From assembly GCA_000231825.2 (NCBI GenBank), contig AFXF02001633.1:62001-126000 (forward strand): 64,000 nucleotides of DNA, in the 5' to 3' direction. Positions 12,908-25,931 of the stretch are shown here, piece after piece. Under the pieces are notes generated by a model. That model was not told the DNA's origin and did not search any database. It was given only the letters and a program-made list of their open reading frames with translations. Positions within the stretch are counted from its first letter, which is position 1; every line of letters starts with the position of its first letter. The stretch is from Tetrahymena elliotti 4EA. Its lineage: Eukaryota; Ciliophora; Oligohymenophorea; Hymenostomatida; Tetrahymenidae. The translations under genes and the position numbers were made by a program.

Positions 12908-15158
12908 TAATTTCTGTATTGACCTTTATTAAGCCAAATTAATAATTTACTCGTTTTTTGATAAACTATATCCATAGTTTTTTTCTAATTCAAAAGTCTT
13001 TGTAAGAAATGATACATTTACATAAATAATTGCCTTTCTTTGAATTTATTTAAAACGTATACTCCATAGTATTCATTTATCCTTTTAAAAAATTATTGAG
13101 AATCTTATTATCAAAAAAAATATTTTTTATCCAAATAATTTTACTAAAATACAAGGGAGAAATTCTTTGAATCCAAAGTTTACTTTCATTTAACAAGAAC
13201 TAAATAACTTTTACTAGTTTTACATTAAAAATACGTTTTTTAATTTAATTTTAAATAAAAGTCTGATTTAAAATTGTTTTTCTTCACATTTAAAATAATT
13301 AAGATTGTTTTAATAGAAAAATTTAATTTTTATATGAGGTTTTAAATGCTTTTAATATTTTTTGTTATAGTTTTTTATTAAAATTTCTATTTTTGAGAAG
13401 TATTTTAATTTTGTTTGTTAATTATTTAGAAAAGTATTCTTTAAAAAAATTTCAGATCAATACTATCCTTCTTATTTAACATTTATACATTTTATGTAGT
13501 TTGATATTTTAAAGTTTATTTTAAGTTAGATTTTATTTGTAAATAAAATAAATGTAATTTATTAACTTTATGATTTTAAAATGCTACTTTAAATTAAAGC
13601 AAAATAAAATGAGTTATGTAATTAATTATTTAGGAAAGTTGTTGTCAAATCTATTTTAAAATATTTTTTGTTTTTTTAATATTTCTGCTGAGTAAAAAAA
13701 CTTCTTCGAACAATATTTAATGATTAATTTTAAAATTATTTAAAATATTTCAAATCCTATTTTCACAATAAGTTTAATCTTTAATACATTTTTCTTAAAT
13801 ATTTATTTAAAAAATAAATAACTTTTTTTGAATTTGTTGAATTACAAAATAAAAAAATAAATAAATAAACATTTTCCGAGGATATGAAGTTTAAAAGAGC
13901 TATTTTTTTTTAAAATTTTGGAGCTTTGATTGTAATTTAAAGTATTTGTTGTTAAAATATTTTCAAAAATTAGAAAATTTTTCTAATATAAAAAATTATT
14001 TTTTAGCATAAAATTTAATATGATTTTAAAAAATATGTTCAGATTGTTAATAAGTTTTTAGGAAAACTTCTAAACTAAATAAATTTCTACTTATGATTGA
14101 ATCCATTATTGTATTTGATTATTTTTTTTGTTTGATTTTTAATGTTACAATAATTTTTTCATAAAGATTGTTAAATGAATCAAAGAATGTTTTTTATTTT
14201 TCAAATCAATATACTTTTTAGGTATTTAATGAAAGAAACAAACAATCAATAAAAATTAATTTTTTTGTAAAAGAAATAATCTAAAAAGAACAAATCTTTA
14301 ATAAAAAACAATTGAATTTAAATAATAAAAATGGTTTTGAAAAATATATCTTGAGAATAACTGATAATAAATTCAATTTAAAAAGATTACTTAGAAACAA
14401 AATAATAAGATGAATGTAATATGCTTAAGAATAAAAACTGTAAATGATATTTAATTTATGGTGCTAAAAACTGAAGATGCAATTTATATAATCAAAAAGA
14501 GTAGTTAATATTGTTAAATTTGAAATAATTTATTTGATAAATAATTAGTATTTACAAAATAAATAGGCCATTCTTTTACAATGAATTATTTCTAATTATA
14601 ACAAATTTCTTATTTAGTTAAGTAAGATAGGCAGCAAGGCATTCATTCATTTATAAATGAAAAAGAAATCAAAATTTAATTAGTAATTAACAGCTATTTT
14701 TTCAACTTCTAATTCGTTTGCATTAATTTGTTTATCTATCGATCTATCTATTTATCAAACAAAAAAAATCAAAACTAACAAAATCAAAGAATATTTTTTT
14801 CATAAGCAAATAAACAAACAAATAAATAACACACACATATCTACGAATATTGAAAACTCAATTTAATTATGAGTTTTATGATTGAAGAATTCAAAAAAAC
14901 ATTTTAAGAGAATCACTAGCCACTTTTTAAAAATATAAAGGTAAAATTTTATTTTAAAATTGCTTACAACTTTTCTATTTTTCAAGTAAACATTATTGAT
15001 TTCTTTTTCAAAAAAAAAGAAACAAATCAGAAACAGCTCTCGAGATGCCAGTAATGAAAACAAATAAAATTAGCATAATGACCCTATCCCTACTTTGAAC
15101 ACTAATTTACTTAATAAAACAAATAATTCAAAACAAAATTAGTAGAAATTTTTTGTTT
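12908..15158. other. Long intergenic region between divergent genes
   Basis: About 2.2 kb of very AT-rich DNA with poly-A and poly-T runs and a short CTAT/GATC-type microsatellite near 14735-14757. No convincing coding frame, RNA gene or repeat family is seen. It presumably holds the promoters of both flanking genes. Confidence 0.5.
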
Positions 15159-18100
15159 ATGTCAACTCTCCAAACAGTCCTAATTCTTGTAAGCTTTCAT
15201 CATATTACATATTATTGTTTATATTAATGAATAGCAATGTGTTTTTATAAATAAAAAAAAACTTTTACTGAGTTGACTAATTGTTTTATATAAAGGTCCC
15301 ATAAAAGATGAGACCTCACAGTGCTAGAAAGAAAATAATTTGAGATAAAGCTACAAATTATAGTAGAGAGGATTTCAAAAGTAAATAAATACATTATATA
15401 CAGATGAGAATACATAACAATCTTAACTTGAGGAAACTTTGAGTCTGAGTATTAGTGATTTAAATACTATTCAGCCTAACAATATAACTTTAAATTCGTT
15501 TAGAAATAGCATTAATTCTTAAATATAATTCCAAATGCTCCAAAAAAATTTGCCTTAGAAAAAGGGAGGCAGCTAGTAGAATTAGAATACTATGCCTCTT
15601 TAAAATAATCAAAATTACTTAAACTAGCAAGAAAATTAAGATCAAGATAGAAAAAGAAGTAATTCTTACTTAAATAATTACAACATGAAGAAAAGCTAAA
15701 ATAGTAACTCACAAACTAATAAATAGATTAATAGCCATTCCAGCAATAATTCCTATTCAGCTTAAAATTAAGAAAATAAGATATCATAAAAATAAATAAT
15801 TTAAAAGAAATATTAAATGAATTTTGATACTGAAGAAAGTTGTGATTAAAGCATTCTTAAAAATACTCCATAAACAATTTAGAATGGAAATATGAAAAAT
15901 TTTAATTGTTAGCAGGTAGATTATCAAGACAGAGTTAATAGTAATACTAGCGTTAATAATTTAGAGAAAATTAAGGGAATGCAAACTAATAATAAAGGAT
16001 ATTCTGTTGCTCTTAATTCTATTTAGTCTATGTTGTAAAGCAATTAACACTATTCTACATAGAGTGTCACTGATGGAAACTTTAGTATGGCTTCGTATGG
16101 TTTGAATCAATATTACATACTCAATATGCATCACATAGTTAGAATTTAGAGATTTTTTAAGAGTAAAATCATTGAAAATAAGTAAAGGTTTAATAAAACT
16201 AACAATTTTGAAAAGTAAATTAGAATAGATAATTTTAGTTAATAGGGAAAAATGAATCAAAACTCAATTAATAATTTTAAATAATAATCTTAAATGGGAG
16301 AAAGAAGAAATAGTGTACAGCACAGTAACGGCAGTACTTTTATTAATTCTTTTCAGTAATAATAGCAAGATAATATGTCAAATATGAACAATGCAAGTTA
16401 TTCATATAATTTTGAAGTTGTTTCATTTGGGTAAAAAGATAATTTGTACTAACTCCCAAGCCATAGAAACTCTAATTAGCATAATGAACAAGGCTGTTAG
16501 GGCTAGTCTTATTAAAATTAAACCTTTGAAGAAGTGGAGGAAGTTGAAGAAGAGGTTGATGAAGTTGGAGACGACGATGATAACAATATATAAACTCCCT
16601 TTCATCATTATCCTGGAATGGCTTACATTCAGTCTAGTGGCGGTTTTGAATAGCAAATAAATTCTCTCTAAAGGTTATAAAGTGTAGATATAGATAACAT
16701 TTAAGGTAGATTCGATTAAGAAGAAGACACAATTTAGAAGGGAATAAATTAAAAATATGGTACAAATGAATCTGAAGAATAAAACAATTAAAATAACCAA
16801 TAATTAAAACTATAAAAATAAGAATCATTTAAAAATTATTAAAATTAAAAAATTACTTAAAATTCACCTAAGTTTCCTACTAACATAGATGCTGTATTCT
16901 TAAACTCAGTTCCAGAATAATAGAATGATAATAGAGCAAAAGAAAAGCCGGAGAATTATGAAAAGGAAAATATCTTTTAGTTATAATAATGCCAACAAAA
17001 TTACAAACCTGAAAGTTAACAATCTACTACATCAGCTTCTTCTTCTCATCACTCTATTGAATCTTTGAAATAAGAAAATACAAAGCTTAAAAAAATGATG
17101 TATCAAATGAAGTTGGATATGTAAATTTAATTATAAAATTTGTGAAAAATAAAAAATTTTTGATTAAAAATATATTTTAGGAAGAGTCAATTAGAAGAAG
17201 GACTTGTACAACAAAAAAATCAGATGAAAACAATTAATGATGAATATTTATAATTTATTGAAAAAATAATGACTGATAAGAAAGAACTTACTAAAAAATG
17301 TGATAATCTTTTACAAGAAAATTAATAATTACTTCTTTAAATTGAAAAGGTAAAATTTTACTTTATTATGAAAGAAAGTTTATCTTTTTTTAAAAAATAG
17401 GACAAAAATAGGAATCAAAAAGATATTGTTTAAACTACAAATGAAAAATTTCTTACAGCTGAATTAGATAGTAAATAAGATGAGTCCAAGTATAATGATC
17501 AACTTTTTGAAAAATTAAAGAAAACAGAAACAGAAAATGATTAATTATATGAGTCATTTGTTAAATAGCAGGAATTTATACTAAAGCTATAAAAAGAGAA
17601 TGAAGAGTTAGTTTAAAAGATAGAAAAAGATAATCAATAAAATAATTTAAAAGATGATTAATGCAAAAATTAATTAATTGAGTATTTATAAAATCAAATT
17701 GATTAATTGAGCAATCAGCTTTAAGAAGAGAGATAATAAAATGAAGAGCTTCAAAGCTAGATTAATGAAAAAAATAGTAAGAATATTCAAAACCTGAGCA
17801 AATAATTTTTATCAAAAGACTATGATCAAGAGTTTGAGAATTTTAAGCAATAATTTGTCAGCGAAATATCAGAAAAGGTTTTTATTTTATTTTAATAAAA
17901 AATTCATTTTGCAACAAATATTATAAAATAAAATTAAGGTTGAAGAGTTATAAAGTTAACTTGAAAAAGAAAGAGAAAATGTCAATAAACTTTTACACTC
18001 CTCAAAATTGGATGGTAATGAGATAATTAATTAGTTGAGAGCAGAAAATCTTACATTAAAGTAATAATTGTTGGAAAGCCAATCAAAAAGCTGCCAAAAA

Positions 18101-18629
18101 GAAGGAAACAAAAGCCAAAACGAGTTTGATAGTGTTAAAATAAATGAGTTAGAGACACTTATTTCATAGATGGAAGAAGAAAGAAAATAAGGTAATTTAT
18201 ATCTTCAATACTTTTGATATGGAAATCATTTTTATTTTTAGCTTGCGAAATGGTAAAATTAATGAAGGAAGCACATGATAAACTGAAAATTAAATACGAA
18301 GATGAAATTAAGTTACTTAAAGAAAAGCATTCATTAGAATTTTGTAAATATGAAGAAAATATTCGTTACACAATTGAAAAGAAAGTAAAAAAGTACTTTA
18401 TGAAATAAATTTTAAAATAATTTAAAAATATAAAAAGGATCAAAGCATATAAAAACTATACTTGGTAATTGAGAATCTTAAAGCTAGTTTATAAGCAATA
18501 AACAGCGATGAAAAAAAATGATTAAAATCAAAGTAAGAAAAATGTGAATAAATTTAATTAAATATAAATAAAAAATCAATCCTAATTAATATTAATTATA
18601 AAATCTCTTAAGTTTTTAACTTAAAATGA
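15159..18629 (+). CDS. Large Asn/Gln-rich protein with long C-terminal coiled coil, function unknown
   Basis: Model: exons 15159-15188, 15313-17120, 17181-17349, 17401-17877, 17939-18191, 18242-18532 and 18613-18629, giving 1014 residues with all phases consistent. Residues 1-600 are Asn/Gln/Ser-rich. An acidic patch (EEVEEVEEEVDEVGDDDD) lies about residue 425. From about residue 600 the chain is a continuous Glu/Lys/Gln/Leu-rich coiled coil across four exons. The five internal introns (50-61 nt) are well supported by frame. The first exon (MSTLQTVLIL) and the 3' end are less sure. Without the last intron the same frame stays open to TGA 19063-19065. Splicing 18533-18799 instead would add a GC-richer exon at 18800-19065. 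No family recognised; a cytoskeletal or scaffold role is only a guess. Confidence 0.75.
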
Positions 18630-20118
18630 TGCAAAATATATTTCAAAAATGAATTTAAATTAATTATAAGTAATAAAATTAACTCTGCAAATAATCATTT
18701 TTATCTTACATAGTTAATACTGTAAACATAATTCTACATAAAAATTTCTAATCTACATTCATTTTATATTATATCATCAATTTATCATACAATTTTCAGG
18801 ACTCACATACAGAATAAAGCATTTTCAGCAGGCAGTCACAATGTAAATTACTTTATCGTTGGCTAATATTCTCGGTTTCACACAGGCACAATTCGCGGGT
18901 AACAACGCATACACAACAAACAAAATGCCTTCAATCAACATATAATCAAATTAAAATATTTACAAAATAAAGTAATTAAGATATTTTTATATCTATCTAA
19001 ACATCATTTATTTTGTTGTAATTACCTGGTAAAATATGCTGAGCAGTAATAAGAATACTTAATGATAGACTTTTCCTGCAAAAACCAAAAATATTAATTT
19101 TTGTTAATTGTTTTCAATAGAAATTTTAAGATTATTAAAAAGTTAAATTTTAAAATTAGTGTTTTTAAAATCAAAGATATAAATTTGATAAGATATAAAT
19201 TTTACCAATTTTTTTTAAATATCTAATTTAATTAATTATATATATCCAGTATATTAATATTGATTGGACTCTTTGTTTCTTTTGTGAGTCAAAAGTATAT
19301 TTGAAAAATTAATTAAGTAATTATGAAATAAAAGTCATTAAAATAAAAAAATGTATGATATGTTTAATTAAAAATAACAAAGTTGATCTTATCTTTAAAT
19401 TAACTCAAAAGGGAATATAATTTTAAATCAGATTCATGAAGTAATCATTTAAATAAAATAAATTTAAAGAAGAAACAAAACAAATTTTAATTTTTTAGTG
19501 AGCTTTAGAGATAAATATGGATGTTTTTTTTTTTTGATTCAATATTCTAAAATAAAATCGAAACAAATAAGAAAAGAAAGTTTTTTAAAGAGAAGTAAAG
19601 TTTACAAATTGATAACAGAAAATAGGAATAGATTATATAGTATTATTTATTAAATATTTGTTTAATAACGAAATTTTATTATAATTTTATGAGAAATTGA
19701 TATTTTTAAATACAATTTTCTTTTTTTCTTTCAGTTTTTTGGTTTGTTCTTTCATTCATTAAACTTTTAAGTTAATTTATTTACTGATTATTTGTGATTT
19801 TAACAAGCCTTAATTTTTTTGTTACAGATTATTAAATGAAAGAAATGAATGTTATTTTAATTGATTTCTTTATTTTTATACTTTTTTTATTAGTTTTATT
19901 TAAATTGATTCAAATAGAATTTTATAGACACTAAATAGTGACGAAGAAATTAATTTATGTTCAGAGAGTAATTAAATTTTATGTTAACTGGGATATAATT
20001 TATTTGTAAATCCTTATCAAAGACCAAATTATCTTAATGAATCAATTAAAATGTGATGATAAGTTTAATTTATCAAGTGATTAAGGATCATTTTAAATTA
20101 ATATTTAGATTTTTTTGC
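18630..20118. other. Intergenic region, includes a GC-richer island
   Basis: AT-rich spacer between convergent genes. Apart from the GC-richer stretch at 18797-18930 (separate entry), no coding frame, RNA gene or repeat is seen. Confidence 0.45.
18797..18930 (+). other. GC-richer coding-like island, possible terminal exon or relic
   Basis: Composition jumps well above the surrounding DNA, with codons unusual for this window (GCG, CTC, TCG, CAG). The frame is open and in phase with the gene ending near 18629. It reads VTMQITLSLANILGFTQ then AQFAGNNAYTTNKMPSINI. A good acceptor (ATTTTCAG at 18792-18799) precedes it, and an intron from 18533 would be 267 nt and phase-correct. It may therefore be the true last exon of that gene. 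It could also be an unrelated inserted fragment. From ATG 18841 the frame runs to TGA 19063-19065. Confidence 0.4.
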
Positions 20119-21693
20119 TCAACTGAGTACAGACTACTTTCCTTCTTTAAAGGTTGAATTCAGTTTTTTGAACACTTATGTTAAGTTTTTAAGTTAATTT
20201 TTGGCTTCTTTACTAAACCCATTTTGTTGCAATTACTTTGCTATTTCTGGATTATGCTAAGAAACTATGCCTGAATAGAGAGGTTTAACGTCATCTTCAC
20301 ATAAATTTTATTGTTCATTTATCCATTAATTGATAGATAAAATAATTTGATTTTACAAAAGACAGAAATGGGTTTGAATTAATTTAGAAAATTCTTTATA
20401 GTTCCCATCAATTTGTTTTATGGATTCCTCCATACCATATACCATATTAGCATACCTGACAACATTTTAGTAGCCTAAGTTGTACATATCACTTACATTC
20501 AAGCTTGAATCGTGATTATTTGATTTTGGATTGTAACTTATTGTAGGTTCTTAATAGTATAAATGGCAATTTAGGATATCATTTTAAATTGTTTGTATAA
20601 CTTGAGTCAAGTTTGAAGTGTACTCACTCCATTACTCGGATTCTATTAATTATTATCCATTATGTATGTTGAGTAGACTCAAACATACTCTACCATCATT
20701 AGGTAAAAGAGGAGAAAACCTAATTGTGCCTTTTGATGTTGATTAGAAATTTAACTTTGGGGGCTTAGCTGGGTATTCATCAGGGATATACATATCAAAA
20801 ATGTAAATACCATAAGCAAAAGGAGTATTAGAAGGTCCTATAATTAAAACTCTAATGAATTGTATATTTGATTCATCATATGCAAAAAAGACACCTCCTT
20901 TTTCCTCATCACAGTCAATAAATTTGAGTACATTAACCAATTCTCTTTCAATTTTTTTCTGTAAATTTTATATATGAGCATTAGATTGCTTTTTTGATAC
21001 ACCTTTCTTTGTTTTATTAGAATGATTTTTTAAATTTAAATAATGGTTGCTTGTGTTTGGATAGATTATCCTTTAAAATTCCTCCATTTTTAGAGTGTAC
21101 AAACTTTTTTGTTTAGGAATATTGTTATTCTAAGTAGCTGATGGGTCAGATATATTGCTTTGACTTAGTTGGTTGTGCTAAAAAGTTTAGTTATTATAAG
21201 AATTAGGATGGTTATTAGCATTATTACTCAAATCTAAAACTCTCTCTGGATTTAGAGTTTTAAAATTCTGATTTACTTAATAATCTTTCCTGTAGTTTCT
21301 AGGGGTAGACTAGCCTTATGTTGAACCTATGTTCGGTAGATCTTCAATTAAAAATTAACCTTTATTGTTTTCTTAACTATCATTTTACAAGTCAAATATA
21401 TTTCCCTCAGAAGAATAGTGCGCCGTTTAATTGTATGGGCTATTCTTTTTTTAGCTTTTTTTGTTCTAAGATTTAGTAGCCGTCTATCCTTCTTTTGTTT
21501 CTATTTCACTTATTCTCTCATAAACGGGTACGTTGCAATCGTAATGTTATGAGATACTCTATTTAGAATTTTTATTCTTAGCTTAATCATCAACATCATT
21601 TTTACCTGAATATTATGGTTGTTGATTCTACTTTTTTCTTGTATTCTTGTTGTCATCTTCACTATTATATATGCAGCAAGCACTCTAACCCAT
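20119..21693 (-). CDS. E2 ubiquitin-conjugating enzyme, large UBE2O/UBE2Z/BIRC6-like class
   Basis: An uninterrupted frame from ATG 21693 to TGA 20119-20121 encodes 524 residues, far longer than a minimal E2 (about 150). The catalytic core spans about residues 245-400. It contains RVLIIGPSNTPFAYGIYIFD, then YPAKPPKLNF and PLLPNDGRVCLSLLNIHNG, with the ubiquitin-accepting Cys near residue 337. The VCLSLLN context matches UBE2O, UBE2Z and BIRC6 rather than classical E2s. The chain begins MGQSACC: a Gly at position 2 plus nearby cysteines fits N-myristoylation and palmitoylation, so membrane attachment is likely (inference). Residues 12-240 are a Ser/Asn/Gln-rich linker. About 120 residues follow the core. 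The enzyme would accept ubiquitin from E1 and pass it to targets. It has no introns, unlike most neighbours. Confidence 0.93.
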
Positions 21694-22794
21694 AAAAAAT
21701 GTATTTTGGGACAAATATGAAAATAATTCTTTTATTATGCTTTTTTACTTTCTTTCTTAGTAATAGTTTTAATAAGAGAAGATAATATTTAAAAATTTTT
21801 ATTATATTAAATCAATGAATAATTTACGCTTAATATTTGATTATATTACATTAATCATCAAAATATTGTTGTTTGAATAAGAATTTAGTAATATCTATTG
21901 CCATAGATATAAAAGACCTTATCAACCAATAAATATTTATAGGTAGGCGCACATATATTTTATATAAAAAAACTATGATTGAGTATCTAATTAAATTTTA
22001 AGTAAACTAATATTATTTTAGGTTATTAAAACTCTACATAATTTTCTATCATAACAACTATTTCAGTCCTTAATTTAACTTGTTAAAATTTCTACTATAA
22101 AGGCATTTCATTTAACTAAATAAGCATTGTTAGGATTTATCCAATTTTTTATTAAATCTTGTAATTATTTCTAAAATCAAATTACAAAAAAAATCCAAAT
22201 TAATTCAGGAAAGATATTTACTATTTTAATAAAAAGTAATTATGTCATCATTTCATGCAATTCTTTTCTAAAACATTAGAAATCACTAATTAAACAAACA
22301 TACCTAAATTGAAATTGAAATCACAATAATTTATTAAATCATGAGAGTATTTTCCACATTTTAAATATCTTTCTCTACAAATTAATCCGAAATTATCTTT
22401 TTAAAATCAAGTAATATCTTTCAATAAAATTATTTAACAATTTTTGTGAAAATTTACACATTAAAGATTACTTTCAGGCAAATATAAATATTTTGACTAA
22501 ATTTATCAATAGTAAATGAATAAAATTTTTATAGTTTTTGATGCAAGAAAGTAATGATATTTTCTCTAAGGGGTACATATTTTATCTAAAAATATCTTAT
22601 TAAAAATCTTAATAAAAAATTATCTAAAATACATTATTGCTATAATTAGCTTCAAATAATTTAAATTACAAATCAAATATCTAATTTGACTCATATGAAA
22701 AAATTCTATTTTCAAATATGTAATATAAAATTTTCATAAGATTAAAGTGAATCAAATAAGTAAGTAAGTAGCATTTTTCTGAAAAAAAGTAGCT

Positions 22795-22820
<26 letters not shown>
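22795..22820. repeat. (TA)13 microsatellite
   Basis: Thirteen uninterrupted TA dinucleotides directly before TGTATAGTACCCTAGGG. Confidence 0.95.
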
Positions 22821-22825
<5 letters not shown>

Positions 22826-22841
22826 AGTACCCTAGGGTACT
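22826..22841. repeat. Perfect 16-bp palindrome AGTACCCTAGGGTACT
   Basis: The sequence equals its own reverse complement and is much GC-richer than its surroundings. It follows the TA run by five bases and is followed by a GC-moderate stretch to about 22872. It could form a short cruciform or bind a dimeric protein. No known site is recognised. Confidence 0.9.
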
Positions 22842-23658
22842 GCCTGTTCGGCTACATACAGTTATACAGTTTACAGTTGTATTTTCTAAATTTGTTTAAA
22901 AATTTAAAATGAGATTGTTTTTATTAAATAAAAAAGTAAGGTAAATAAATAAATCATCTTATTTAAAATTTTAACTATTAATTAAATATTTTATTTAATA
23001 AGAAAAGAAGCAAATTTTAATTAAAAAAATTAATATGAAATTAATAAAAAATAAGTTAAATTTTCATTTAAAAAAAAATGTACTTATTATTTTAAAATAA
23101 ATAATGTCTAAAAAGAAATTTGTTATAAATTTTTACTATTTATAAAGAATATTTTAAAATCCATTTTAAATTTGTTTCTTTAAAATTTTTTAAATATCTC
23201 AAAAATTAATTTTTCAAAATTTAAAAATATTTTCATCTATTAAATTTCTTATAAAAGAAAATAAATTGATAAAGTACAATTAAAAGTAATTTTCACTTAA
23301 ATTGAAAACATTTCAATGAAATTGAACTCCAAAAAATAATTTAAAAAGATTTAATTAAAATAAAATAATATTTGAGAATCTTCTAATTTTTTTTCTGTTT
23401 TAAACTTTCTAAATTTCTGAATATTTTTTGAAGAATTCATCAATTAATGAATAATATTTTGATAATTTTTAAAATTATTTCAAAATAAAATTTATTTTGA
23501 TTTAGAAGAAATAAATTATTAGAATCTTATCCTGCAAGAAAAGCAAGCAAGATACGATTGCAAAAATTATTTAATTATTATCAAAACTTTTTAGGAGAGT
23601 TCATATTTTTCCATATCAGTGTTCACTTTTAAATAAAATAAATAGCTTTAGGTTAAAA

Positions 23659-25307
23659 ATGTATAGAGTAGAGTTTGTATTGAGAGGTTCAATAGCATTT
23701 GAAGCAGATGTTGATCTACCTGCTTTAGAAGAAGAGGTATTTATTTTGATTTTGTAGTATTTCTACCAGCTCAAATATCTAATTTATATAAATATTTGTT
23801 TAGGAATTATTACAGGAATAAAGTAGCTAGCAAAATAAAACCAGGGGAAGAAAACCTGGTAAAAGAGGGGCTTCTGTAGTAACTGTATAAGTACCAGTAG
23901 CTCCTGTAGTTAGCCAAACAGCTGCATCTAAAAATAACAAAAATAAGAAAACTTAACCTCCACCACCTCCTCCTTAAGCATAAAAAGTAAATAAAATATA
24001 GCATGTTTCATTTAAAATATCATATAAAATTAATAATAACTAATTTATAAAATATTTTAGAAAGGACCTGGAGGAAGATTTAGTTAAAGAAGAAGAAAAG
24101 GATAACAAGATGATGATTTATTAGATGAGGAAAGTGAAAAAGTAAAAAAATTTTAAGTTTATTTGCACAAATTTTTGATAATGTCTAATCTATTTTTGTT
24201 GGCGCTAAAATAATAATAGTAATACAAAGAGGAATTACCATAAAAGAAACTCAAGAAGGGAAGAAAATAATAAGTTGATTCAGATATGGAGGGAGATGAA
24301 GATGAAGAAGAAGAAATATAGGGAAGTGAAGATGAAGCTAAGCTCTTAGAATTAGAAGGAGAGCTTGAAGAAGAATTAGCTCATTTGGGAGTAAAGAAAT
24401 ATTTAAGTTATTATTTTCAAAGAAATTTATAATCAATCAGAAATTTTAATTTATTTTAAGCAATTCATTTACAAATTTTTTCTAAAAGGAGGATGGAGAA
24501 GATGTTGATAATTTTGAAGAAGATGATGAAAACGATGAATTAGAAAAGTTAGAACGTTATGCAACTAATGAGAGACCAATAACTAAACTTAGCTAAAGAT
24601 TTAAAGATTTAGAAAATCTAAGTGATTCCAATCTCTCTGAAGATCCAAACTATTAAAAGCTTACTAAAAGATAAAAAAATATAGTTAAGAATAATATGTC
24701 TGGTTAAGTTGAAACAGAGTATCTCCAATTACCAAATTAAGTAAGTTTCATACATAAAGAACAAAAAAAATTAAAATATTTTTGATATTATTAGTCTAGC
24801 AGAAAAAAAAATAAATTTGTTACTGAAGAAGATTAAATGAAAAAAATTGAAAAAGAAGAGAAAAGAAGAGCCTAAATGCAAAAATAAATTGAAGATCTTA
24901 AACGTTAAACTGTAGATAAAATTCTTAATGAAGCAGGAGCTAAATAAAAAAAGAGAAAGGAAAAAGAAGAGATAGAAAAAGATAATAGAATAAATCATTA
25001 ATATCGTAAATTACCAACTGGCATGCCTCGAATTAGAATTTTAAATAATTCTTAAGGCTCAATTGTTAGTATTACAAAGACAGTTTTTCATCCCTTGTTG
25101 AACCCTTTCCCAGTAGTTTTAGAAAATAATTTAATGAGTCAACTTGAAAGTTAAGCAATTTAAAATGAAGATTAAAATCTCAATTTGTAATCAAATGCTG
25201 TAAATAATTAAAATGAATAAAAAGACGCTGAGAATAATAGTAACAACCATAATAATAAAAAAGAATTAGATGAAGATAGTTCAAAATTAATGGAAGAATC
25301 AAGTTGA
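23659..25307 (+). CDS. IES2: INO80 chromatin-remodelling complex subunit, Ies2/INO80B-like (PAPA-1 domain)
   Basis: Six exons: 23659-23736, 23804-23986, 24061-24141, 24220-24390, 24489-24740 and 24795-25307. All join in phase 0 and give 425 residues. Residues about 228-345 carry the PAPA-1 signature. It contains KLTKRQKNIV, then a short spacer ending EYLQLPNQ, the Lys-rich FVTEEDQMKKIEKEEKRRAQ and a long basic/acidic helix to KILNEAGAKQKKR. The family is Ies2 of yeast and INO80B of animals, a subunit that stimulates the INO80 ATPase during nucleosome sliding in the nucleus. Earlier residues hold a basic stretch (RGRKPGKRG, AT-hook-like), a Pro run (PPPPPP) and two acidic tracts. The C-terminal 60 residues are Asn/Gln-rich. 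It is convergent with the polyprenyl synthase gene. Confidence 0.92.
23737..24794 (+). other. Introns of the Ies2-like gene
   Basis: Five GT-AG introns, all phase 0: 23737-23803, 23987-24060, 24142-24219, 24391-24488 and 24741-24794 (54-98 nt). Each exon length between them is a multiple of three, which strongly supports the set. Confidence 0.85.
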
Positions 25308-25931
25308 ATATAAACAATTACCTCACTGAATAAATAAAAATTATGAATTTATATGGTAAAATAATTAAAATAAAATTGATCTAAACAGTGATAATAAAAT
25401 TTATGTATAAAATGTTAAGATTTTAGATTTATTAAGAGAAATTAATCAAAATACAACTATTATATTTACAAAAATTCTTTAAATTTTTTATTATTATTGA
25501 ATGGTTTAATTTATTTTATAAAAAACAAATTTATTAAGTTAATTAAACATCATGCTAATGACCATTAAATAAATTTAATATAATTTAATCTTTTTTAAGT
25601 AATATAGAAAAGATAATTAAAATAAAATTGATCCAAATAAACAAGTGAAATTTATTTGTAAAAATATTTAAGAGTTTAGATTTGTTATGAGAACAAAATA
25701 GAATGATAATTTTTGCAAAAATTTGTTAAAATTTATTAAATTTTTGTTTAATTGATTTTATAACATTTAATTACACATTAATAAAGTTAATTAATTATTT
25801 TATTAATAATGATTTATTAATTTAAAGTTAAATTTATATTTTTGTTAAATAATAAAATCATCACTTACATTTTTATTCTTATTAAAAGATTAGTAAAGAG
25901 GTTTTTTTAATATGTCTTTTTCTCTTTTAAT
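25308..25931. other. Intergenic region between convergent genes
   Basis: AT-rich spacer that must contain both 3' ends. A partial internal duplication is visible: the motif AATAAAATTGATC followed by AAA occurs near 25369 and again near 25621. Nothing else is recognised. Confidence 0.45.

Larger units (their letters stand above)
21694..23658. other. Intergenic region between divergent genes
   Basis: About 2 kb of AT-rich DNA without a coding frame. It holds a (TA)13 microsatellite and a GC-rich palindrome near 22795-22841 (separate entries). The promoters of the E2 and Ies2-like genes should lie here. Confidence 0.5.

Noticed and set aside
16391..16828. Three overlapping standard-code ORFs of 64-89 codons on both strands
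   Set aside because: They are shadows of the large coiled-coil gene, whose frame here contains TAA/TAG Gln codons and an acidic repeat.
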